From Bacteroidales bacterium (GTDB taxonomy: Bacteria; Bacteroidota; Bacteroidia; Bacteroidales; Paludibacteraceae), in contig CAAFZS010000069.1 of NCBI GenBank assembly GCA_900767595.1, positions 1 through 23,549 of the forward strand: a stretch of 23,549 bases of DNA. Reading direction: 5' to 3'. This document shows positions 18,512-23,549 of this stretch, one piece after another. The notes under the pieces were generated by a model. That model saw only the letters and a list, made by a program, of their open reading frames with translations, was not told where the DNA came from and searched no databases. Position numbers and translations under genes: made by a program. The first letter of the stretch is position 1, and every line of letters starts with the position of its first letter.

Positions 18512-19095
18512 ATAACGCAGTCAAAACTTTAACCAATGGCATTCTTAAAGAGAATCCCACCTTCGGGCTCGTCCTCGGTATGTGCCCGACCTTAGCCACT
18601 ACCACCAGCGCCATCAATGGTATGTCCATGGGACTGGCAACGATGTTCGTTCTCATATGCTCGAACGTAGTAATCTCGCTCCTTAAAAACCTCATTCCCG
18701 ACAAAGTGCGTATCCCTGCGTTCATCGTGGTTATCGCCACTTTTGTTACCATCGTTCAACTGCTTATGCAAGCCTATGTACCGGCTATCTACGCCACTTT
18801 AGGTCTATTTATCCCGCTGATTGTGGTGAACTGCATCGTCCTCGGCCGTGCCGAAGCGTTTGCTGCCAAGAACTCTGTCGGACTCAGTGCCCTCGACGGT
18901 ATCGGTATGGGACTTGGTTTTACCCTCTCACTCACCCTCATCGGTGCGGTACGCGAACTGTTGGGTACAGGACATATTTTTAATCAGCCCATCATCAATG
19001 AGCATTACGGTATGCTGATCTTTGTCTTAGCTCCGGGTGCGTTTATTGTTCTCGCTTATCTGATGGCTCTTATACAGAAAGGAATGAAAAAATGA
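18508..19095 (+). CDS. rnfE: RnfE, membrane subunit of the Rnf complex
   Basis: A 195-residue protein with six predicted membrane helices. N-P-T-F-G-L-V-L-G-M-C-P (Cys26) and V-N-C-I-V-L-G-R-A-E-A-F-A are the family signatures; these two cysteines, with the pair in RnfA, are known to hold an iron-sulfur cluster within the membrane. The ATG is preceded at seven bases by AAAGGAG, an unusually clear Shine-Dalgarno for this phylum. It overlaps the current rnfG stop (ATGA) and would overlap the ancestral rnfG stop by eight bases. Its 3' end overlaps rnfA by four bases. Confidence 0.96.
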   Translation: MNNAVKTLTNGILKENPTFGLVLGMCPTLATTTSAINGMSMGLATMFVLICSNVVISLLKNLIPDKVRIPAFIVVIATFVTIVQLLMQAYVPAIYATLGLFIPLIVVNCIVLGRAEAFAAKNSVGLSALDGIGMGLGFTLSLTLIGAVRELLGTGHIFNQPIINEHYGMLIFVLAPGAFIVLAYLMALIQKGMKK

Positions 19096-19697
19096 TTTAC
19101 TTCTTGATTTTTATCTCGGCTATACTGGTCAATAATATTGTTCTTAGCCAGTTCTTAGGTATCTGCCCGTTCTTAGGCGTCAGTAAGAAGATTGACACTG
19201 CCCTCGGTATGGGCGCTGCCGTCACTTTTGTGCTCACCCTCGCCACCGTCGTAACCTATCTTCTTAACCTCTTGCTCGTTCGTTGGGGAGTAGAGTTCTT
19301 GCAGACCATCCTTTTTATTCTCGTCATTGCCGCTTTAGTGCAAATGATCGAGATTGTACTCAAGAAAATCTCTCCTTCCCTCTATCAGGCCTTGGGTGTT
19401 TTCTTACCGCTTATCACTACCAACTGCTGCCTGCTCGGTGTAGCCATCTTGGTAGCAAACGGAACGTATAAACTGCCTATGGTAGGAGGAGTAGTAGCGG
19501 AGCCTACCCTACTCACAGGTACACTCTTTGCTTTCGCAACCGCATTAGGGTTCTCGCTGGCACTGATTTTGTTTGCCGGCATACGCGAACAACTGGCACT
19601 GAATAACATCCCTAAGGCAATGCAAGGAACACCTATCGCCTTGCTTACCGCAGGACTTTTGGCAATGGCATTTATGGGATTTAGCGGAGTTGTGTAA
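19092..19697 (+). CDS. rnfA: RnfA, membrane subunit of the Rnf complex
   Basis: A 201-residue protein with six membrane helices, paralogous to RnfE in inverted topology. Signatures are N-N-I-V-L-S-Q-F-L-G-I-C-P-F-L-G-V-S and I-T-T-N-C-C-L-L-G-V-A, supplying the cysteines that complete the membrane cluster. A-F-A-T-A-L-G-F-S-L-A-L-I-L-F-A-G-I-R-E near the end is also conserved. It is the last gene of the rnf operon and starts within the rnfE stop (ATGA). No convincing terminator hairpin follows; the next feature is the tRNA-Leu promoter 37 bases on. Confidence 0.96.
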   Translation: MIYFLIFISAILVNNIVLSQFLGICPFLGVSKKIDTALGMGAAVTFVLTLATVVTYLLNLLLVRWGVEFLQTILFILVIAALVQMIEIVLKKISPSLYQALGVFLPLITTNCCLLGVAILVANGTYKLPMVGGVVAEPTLLTGTLFAFATALGFSLALILFAGIREQLALNNIPKAMQGTPIALLTAGLLAMAFMGFSGVV

Positions 19698-19734
19698 GAA
19701 AAAAGCACTTTTTTTGCTAAATTTTCCCGAAATA

Positions 19735-19766
19735 TTTGCACAATCCAAATAAAAGTCGTATCTTTG
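19735..19766 (+). promoter_or_regulatory. Promoter of tRNA-Leu
   Basis: TTTG (19735-19738), 20 bases, TATCTTTG (19759-19766). It carries the same AAAGTCG just upstream of the -7 box as the other tRNA promoter in this window. Confidence 0.85.
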
Positions 19767-19787
19767 CACATCGTTTTGAGAAACGAG

Positions 19788-19872
19788 GCCCAGGTGGCGG
19801 AATCGGTAGACGCGCTGGTCTCAAACACCAGTGGAGCAATCCGTGCCGGTTCGACCCCGGCCCTGGGTACCA
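19788..19872 (+). tRNA. tRNA-Leu (anticodon CAA)
   Basis: Class II tRNA with a long variable arm. Acceptor GCCCAGG pairs with CCTGGGT (last pair G:U), the anticodon loop is CTCAAAC with CAA at 34-36 on a perfect CTGGT/ACCAG stem, and the T loop is TTCGACC. CCA is encoded (19870-19872). It reads UUG codons. Confidence 0.95.
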
Positions 19873-19901
19873 AAAAGGAGGTAAAAAAACCTCCTTTTTT
19901 T
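19872..19901 (+). terminator. Intrinsic terminator after tRNA-Leu
   Basis: AAAGGAGG and CCTCCTTT form a hairpin around the loop TAAAAAA, followed by a T run to 19901. It begins right at the CCA end and separates the tRNA from korA. Confidence 0.85.
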
Positions 19902-19951
19902 ACAAAAACCAATAATCAATACCAAATATAATTCATCAATTTATCATTATC

Positions 19952-21808
19952 ATGCAAAACGTAGTCATTAAATTCTGTGGTGATTCCGGTGATGGCATGC
20001 AACTGACGGGAAATATGTTCTCGTCCTTGAGTGCTATCTTAGGCAATGAGATTTCTACTCTCCCCGATTTCCCTGCAGAGATTCGTGCACCGCAAGGTAC
20101 CCTTGGTGGCGTGAGCGGTTTCCAAGTTAACTTAGGTAATGGCGTTTATACGCCCGGCGACAAAGCCGATGTACTCGTAGCTATGAACGCAGCTGCACTC
20201 AAGGTCTGCACCTTAGGCAGTAAGTTCAACCAAGCCGGAGCCAAGTACAATGAAAAAGACTGCACGTTCAAACCGAACGCAGTCGTCATCATTGATACCG
20301 ATGCTTTCACGGACAAAGACCTCGAGAAAGCCGTTTACCAAACCCGTAAGATGGAGGAGGTTTTCACTGAACTCGGTCTGCCGGAGACAATACAGATTGT
20401 TCCCGTAGCCCTCACCCAACTAACTAAAGAGTCCCTTAAAGATAGCGGTTTGGACAATAAAGCTATCCTCAAATCCCGTAATATGTTCGCCCTCGGCATT
20501 GTATGTTGGTTGTTCGACCGACCGATGGACAAGGCCATCCATTTCCTCGAAGGGAAATTCGCGAAGAAACCTGCCTTGATTGCGCCGAACGTCAAAGTGC
20601 TCACTGATGGCTTTAACTACGGTAATAACCTTGCACTCAACATTCAAACCATACACGTAGAGTCCTCCGAAGACCTGCCTCACGGCACGTACACTTCCAT
20701 TGCCGGTAATAAAGCCACCGCTTGGGGACTCATCGCTGCTGCCGAGAAATGTGGCAAACGCCTATTCCTCGGTTCCTATCCTATCACGCCTGCCACGGAT
20801 ATCATGCACGAACTAGCAGGGCGTAAAGACCAAAATGTCATGGTCGTACAAGCCGAAGACGAGATTGCCGGTGTATGTACGGCTATCGGTGCCAGCTTCG
20901 CAGGCGACTTGGCCGCTACCACTACTTCGGGTCCGGGTCTGAGTCTGAAATCCGAAGCCGTCGGCCTGGCTGTCATGGCGGAACTGCCTCTCGTCGTAGT
21001 CGATGTACAGCGCGGAGGACCTTCCACGGGTCTGCCTACCAAGACCGAACAGACCGACTTACTCCAAGCCGTCTATGGTCGTAATGGGGAGTGCCCTGCC
21101 ATTGTTCTCGCAGCCTCCACTTCTGCCAACTGCTTCCAATTTGCTTATGAAGCAGCGAAGATTGCTCTCGAAAATATGACGCCCGTCGTCCTGCTCACCG
21201 ATACGTATCTGGCTAACGGTACCGCTCTTTGGCGTATTCCTAAAATGGCCGAACTGCCTGAGATTAAGCCACAAAGCGTACCCGAAGAGTTGAAAGGTAA
21301 GTATAGCGTTGCTTTGCGTGACGAGAATAACATCCGTTATTGGGCTACGCCCGGTATGGAGGGGTATGAACATCGTAACATCGGTTTGGAGCGCGATAGC
21401 GTGAAGGGTAGTATCTCTACGAACCCCGAAAACCACGAGAAGATGATTCTGGCGCGTCAAGCTAAAGTCGATCAGGTAGCAAATAAGATTCCTGAACTTA
21501 AAGTCATAGGAAATACGAAGAGCGACACCTTGCTCGTCGGTTGGGGCTCGACCGAAGGTCATATCCACGCTGCCGCCAACGAACTGGGTTGCGCTATGGC
21601 GCACTTCAATTACATCAACCCGCTACCCAAGAATACCGCCGAGGTGCTCAAGGCTTACAAGCGTGTCATCGTTTGCGAGTTGAATAATGGTCAGTTTGCC
21701 TCCTTGCTGCGTTCGAGAGTGAGCGGAGTAAACTTACTACAAGTCAATAGTATGAAAGGTCAACCCTTCCAAGTGGAGGATATTGTTAAATCCGTTAAAG
21801 CCTTATAA
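19952..21808 (+). CDS. korA: 2-oxoacid:ferredoxin oxidoreductase, fused gamma-alpha subunit (KorA)
   Basis: A 618-residue protein. Residues 1 to about 190 form the gamma domain, opening with I-K-F-C-G-D-S-G-D-G-M-Q-L-T-G and including the P-A-E-I-R-A-P-Q-G-T-L-G-G-V-S-G loop that contacts CoA and substrate. From about residue 250 the alpha domain begins (A-x-A-W-G-L-I-A-A-A-E-K-C-G), with the G-S-Y-P-I-T-P-A-T-D-I substrate segment and R-G-G-P-S-T-G-L-P-T-K-T-E-Q. The fused gamma-alpha layout with a separate beta subunit is that of 2-oxoglutarate:ferredoxin oxidoreductases. The enzyme cleaves 2-oxoglutarate with CoA to succinyl-CoA, CO2 and reduced ferredoxin. Starts 50 bases after the tRNA-Leu terminator, and I see no consensus promoter in that gap, so expression may rely on readthrough or an atypical promoter. 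Two bases separate it from korB. Confidence 0.93.
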   Translation: MQNVVIKFCGDSGDGMQLTGNMFSSLSAILGNEISTLPDFPAEIRAPQGTLGGVSGFQVNLGNGVYTPGDKADVLVAMNAAALKVCTLGSKFNQAGAKYNEKDCTFKPNAVVIIDTDAFTDKDLEKAVYQTRKMEEVFTELGLPETIQIVPVALTQLTKESLKDSGLDNKAILKSRNMFALGIVCWLFDRPMDKAIHFLEGKFAKKPALIAPNVKVLTDGFNYGNNLALNIQTIHVESSEDLPHGTYTSIAGNKATAWGLIAAAEKCGKRLFLGSYPITPATDIMHELAGRKDQNVMVVQAEDEIAGVCTAIGASFAGDLAATTTSGPGLSLKSEAVGLAVMAELPLVVVDVQRGGPSTGLPTKTEQTDLLQAVYGRNGECPAIVLAASTSANCFQFAYEAAKIALENMTPVVLLTDTYLANGTALWRIPKMAELPEIKPQSVPEELKGKYSVALRDENNIRYWATPGMEGYEHRNIGLERDSVKGSISTNPENHEKMILARQAKVDQVANKIPELKVIGNTKSDTLLVGWGSTEGHIHAAANELGCAMAHFNYINPLPKNTAEVLKAYKRVIVCELNNGQFASLLRSRVSGVNLLQVNSMKGQPFQVEDIVKSVKAL

Positions 21809-21810
21809 TT

Positions 21811-22842
21811 ATGGAAGCAAGTCAATTCAAAAGTGATCAATATGTACGTTTCTGCCCGGGTTGCGGAGACCATGCCATTTGTATGGCTTTACAAAAAGCA
21901 ATGGCTGAAGTAGGTGTTCCTACCTATAACACCGTTGTCATTTCCGGTATCGGCTGTTCCTCCCGTATGCCGCACTATCTTAACACCTACGGCTTCAATA
22001 CCATCCACGGTCGTGGCGGTGCCATTGCTACGGGTGTCAAGACTTCTCATCCTGAACTCACTGTTTGGCAGATGACCGGTGACGGAGACTGCTTAGCGAT
22101 AGGAGGAAACCATTTCATCCACGAAATCCGTCGAAACGTGGACCTGAATATCTGCCTTTTCAATAACCGTATTTATGGTTTGACCAAGGGCCAATATTCC
22201 CCGACTTCACCGAAAGGATTCGTCTCTAAATCTTCTCCTTTCGGAACGGTGGAGCGTCCGTTTATTCCTGCTGAGTTGGTACTTGGTGCGCGAGGCACTT
22301 TCTTTGCCCGTACCTTGGATGTCGATATGCCGACGACGGTGAACTGTATGGTCGAGGCTAATAAGCATAAGGGTGCCAGTGTGATTGAGTGTTTGGTTAA
22401 CTGTGTTATCTTCAATAATGGTACGCATAGTTGGATAGCCGATCGTGAAACGCGTGCCGAGCGCAGTATTGTACTCAAGCACGGGGAAAAGATGATTTTC
22501 GGTGCCAATAACGATAAGGGGTTGGCCCTTGATTATTCGAAAGGCGTTATCCCTCAACTTATCGTCGTGCCTGCCGATGATCCTCGTGTGCTCGTGCACG
22601 ATGCTCAGATGGAGGACCCGACCTTGCATCGTATGCTCGCCCTGATGGGACAAGAGAAGTTCACGGATGTACGAAATGCGGAAGAGGTGCCTGAGTTGCC
22701 GATTGCCTTAGGCGTTATTCGCAATGTGGAAGCAGAGACCTATAACGAGGCAGTGAATAAGCAGATTGTTGATATCCGTTCGGCATCGAAGGCCACGAGT
22801 TTTGACGCGCTCACCCAAACCCTCGAGCATTGGGAGATGTAA
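21811..22842 (+). CDS. korB: 2-oxoacid:ferredoxin oxidoreductase, beta subunit (KorB)
   Basis: A 343-residue protein binding thiamine diphosphate and one [4Fe-4S] cluster. Cluster ligands are expected at Cys15 and Cys18 (F-C-P-G-C-G-D-H), Cys49 (G-I-G-C-S-S-R) and Cys198 (L-V-N-C-V-I-F-N-N). The ThDP/Mg motif is G-D-G-D-C-L-A-I-G-G-N-H (residues 90-101) ending with N-N at 118-119. The sequence fits 2-oxoglutarate enzymes in the same phylum, although other 2-oxoacids cannot be excluded from sequence. No small delta ferredoxin subunit is encoded nearby, so electrons go directly to free ferredoxin. No terminator hairpin lies immediately after the stop; the first strong one is at 22995. Confidence 0.93.
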   Translation: MEASQFKSDQYVRFCPGCGDHAICMALQKAMAEVGVPTYNTVVISGIGCSSRMPHYLNTYGFNTIHGRGGAIATGVKTSHPELTVWQMTGDGDCLAIGGNHFIHEIRRNVDLNICLFNNRIYGLTKGQYSPTSPKGFVSKSSPFGTVERPFIPAELVLGARGTFFARTLDVDMPTTVNCMVEANKHKGASVIECLVNCVIFNNGTHSWIADRETRAERSIVLKHGEKMIFGANNDKGLALDYSKGVIPQLIVVPADDPRVLVHDAQMEDPTLHRMLALMGQEKFTDVRNAEEVPELPIALGVIRNVEAETYNEAVNKQIVDIRSASKATSFDALTQTLEHWEM

Positions 22843-22917
22843 AAAAGCGGACAATCTAACAATTGAGGAGACAATTTCCCAATATTTTCACTCCCCCATC
22901 ATTTTCTCCCCAAAAAA

Positions 22918-22949
22918 TTTGGTAGTATGAAATAAAAGCTGTAATTTTG
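22918..22949 (+). promoter_or_regulatory. Promoter reading into the hairpin array
   Basis: TTTG (22918-22921), 20 bases, TAATTTTG (22942-22949). There is no plausible open reading frame downstream before the next promoter, so its product is likely a non-coding RNA starting near 22956. Confidence 0.7.
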
Positions 22950-22994
22950 CATCGGATTTAAGGTTAATCTATTCAAAAGTAATTTAATTCTGGG

Positions 22995-23027
22995 GATTCC
23001 TCGCAGTGATGCGCGGAATCTTTTTTT
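22995..23027 (+). terminator. Terminator-like hairpin, first of the array
   Basis: GATTCC/GGAATC outer stem and CGCA/TGCG inner stem around GTGA, followed by seven T. It would end a transcript of about 70 nt from the promoter at 22918-22949. Confidence 0.65.
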
Positions 23028-23250
23028 ATCGTCTATGGGTTTCCCCCCTCGCCTCTTGGTGTCTCTCTTCCGCGGCTCATAACCGCGGCTTGTAAGTTTG
23101 GTCCATTCTCTCCGCATATTTTGCGGAGTCTTGTTTTATCGTCCACTTAGCCCCGCATACCATGCGGGTTCCTGTAACAATGTCCCCTTTCCCGAGATTT
23201 TCTAATCTCGGCTCGCGGTACCTCGTTTCTTCTCGGCGAAGCCTTCGCCG
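22995..23250. other. Regular array of hairpins, about 41-base period; candidate structured RNA
   Basis: After the first hairpin come five near-perfect inverted repeats, with arms 23070-23075/23083-23088 (CCGCGG), 23110-23116/23122-23128 (CTCCGCA), 23152-23158/23162-23168 (CCCGCAT), 23192-23199/23204-23211 (CCGAGATT) and 23234-23240/23244-23250 (CGGCGAA). Centres lie at 23079, 23119, 23160, 23201.5 and 23242. Stems differ in sequence but are all 6-8 fully paired bases with 3-7 base loops. The 21-23 base linkers are pyrimidine rich and share a GTCC/GTTT core. The piece GCGGAATC plus the next 13 bases (from 23013) recurs from 23123 with two differences. With the flanking sequence this fills the 660-base gene-free stretch between korB and the next gene. 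I do not recognise it as a known RNA class. Confidence 0.6.
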
Positions 23251-23353
23251 TATTTTTAGTGGCGAACTTGGCGGAAAACCTATATCCTAGGATTGCCAGA
23301 TTTGCTAGATGAGCGCAGCGGGCTAGGAAACCTTAGTTTGTTATGTCTCTTTT

Positions 23354-23378
23354 GCGTGCATTTTATGCGCGCTTTTTT
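23354..23378 (+). terminator. Terminator-like hairpin at the end of the gene-free region
   Basis: GCGTGCAT pairs with ATGCGCGC (one G:U) around a TTT loop, followed by six T. It could end a long transcript covering the hairpin array, shielding the next gene. Confidence 0.6.
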
Positions 23379-23408
23379 GTGCAATTTTGCAAAAAACACA
23401 CTAAAAAA

Positions 23409-23440
23409 TTTGCTCATGTCGAAAAAAAGTCGTACCTTTG
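23409..23440 (+). promoter_or_regulatory. Promoter of the 3'-terminal gene
   Basis: TTTG (23409-23412), 20 bases, TACCTTTG (23433-23440), again with AAAGTCG before the -7 box. A small GTCG/CGAC hairpin lies at the expected 5' end of the transcript. Confidence 0.8.
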
Positions 23441-23502
23441 CAGTCGCTTTCGACAGCAAAGTTGATTTGGAGAGAAAAAACTAACAACTAAGCAATAAGC
23501 AT

Positions 23503-23549
23503 ATGTCACAGAAAATATCAATACGATTTTACAATGACCGCGAGGTGCG
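23503..23549 (+). CDS. Start of a gene resembling BRO-N/antirepressor proteins (3' end outside window)
   Basis: The ATG at 23503 opens a frame running to the window edge: 15 whole codons beginning M-S-Q-K-I-S-I-R-F-Y-N-D-R-E-V. Proteins in Bacteroidota with a K-I-x-x-F-x-N-D-R-E-V-R-A-V-W start belong to the BRO-N family, which includes phage antirepressors and mobile-element regulators; the residues seen fit this opening. The gene sits about 56 bases downstream of its own promoter, after an A-rich leader. With so few residues the family call is tentative; the presence of a gene is likely. Confidence 0.45.
   Translation, partial: MSQKISIRFYNDREV

Noticed and set aside
15523..19697. Na+-translocating NQR instead of Rnf
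   Set aside because: RnfB with its ferredoxin clusters and the cluster-bearing RnfC are present, and there is no NqrF; the subunit set is Rnf.
19698..19734. Terminator for rnfA in the A/T-rich tract
   Set aside because: AAAAAGCACTTTTT can only fold with a two-base loop, so no credible intrinsic terminator is seen.
23070..23088. Hairpin whose loop CTCATAA equals the anticodon loop of tRNA-fMet
   Set aside because: No acceptor, D or T arm can be drawn around it, and it fits the series of unrelated hairpins. A seven-base match is likely chance.
22899..23117. A 72-residue reading frame on the minus strand across the hairpin array
   Set aside because: It runs through inverted repeats and has a biased Arg/Lys composition from them, lacks any promoter on that strand, and ends inside the plus-strand promoter region. 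It is better explained as an accidental frame.
22995..23250. CRISPR array
   Set aside because: Period is about 41 bases but the repeats are not identical; it is the pairing that is conserved, not the sequence. No cas genes are in the window.

Overview
The window looks like chromosomal DNA of an anaerobic Bacteroidota member, most likely of the order Bacteroidales. Nine sites match the Bacteroidetes primary sigma-factor promoter (TTTG or TTG, 19-20 bases, TAnnTTTG). Most genes lack a strong Shine-Dalgarno. There is a PorW/SprE-type lipoprotein of the type IX secretion system, an Rnf complex in the order B-C-D-G-E-A, and a 2-oxoacid:ferredoxin oxidoreductase. Genus or species cannot be told from the sequence.

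Layout. (1) 1-5328, plus strand: the 3' part of a PotD-like polyamine-binding protein, a long TPR protein and an outer-membrane beta-barrel protein, joined by overlapping stop and start codons. A bidirectional terminator (5356-5386) closes the unit. (2) 8903-5388, minus strand: tsaB, a porW/sprE-like lipoprotein gene, then tRNA-Pro(GGG) and initiator tRNA-fMet, which have their own promoter. (3) 8960-9715, plus strand: a Sir2 deacylase gene, divergent from tsaB. (4) 14167-9712, minus strand: ftsK, lolA, a DUF5606-like gene and a zinc-ribbon coiled-coil gene. (5) 14288-19697, plus strand: a short RseC-like gene followed by rnfBCDGEA. (6) 19735-22842, plus strand: tRNA-Leu(CAA), a terminator-like hairpin, then korA and korB. 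(7) 22843-23549: a gene-free stretch of about 660 bases holding a promoter and a regular array of hairpins, then a promoter and the first 15 codons of a gene resembling BRO-N/antirepressor proteins.

How the genes fit together. KorAB oxidises a 2-oxoacid, probably 2-oxoglutarate, and reduces ferredoxin. Rnf oxidises ferredoxin with NAD+ and exports ions, so the neighbouring clusters form a plausible ferredoxin-driven energy module. TsaB, the tRNAs and FtsK/LolA are housekeeping; PorW serves protein secretion.

Most unusual: (a) the array at 22995-23250, where hairpins of different sequence but conserved complementarity recur about every 41 bases; (b) a 73-bp tandem duplication at the 3' end of rnfG that shifts the frame, with copies differing almost only at third codon positions; (c) a 37-bp element present twice inside the rnf operon, one copy supplying the last codons and stop of rnfB; (d) an expanded Pro-Glu-Ser repeat in the FtsK linker; (e) an initiator tRNA with A:U in place of one of the three hallmark G:C pairs.
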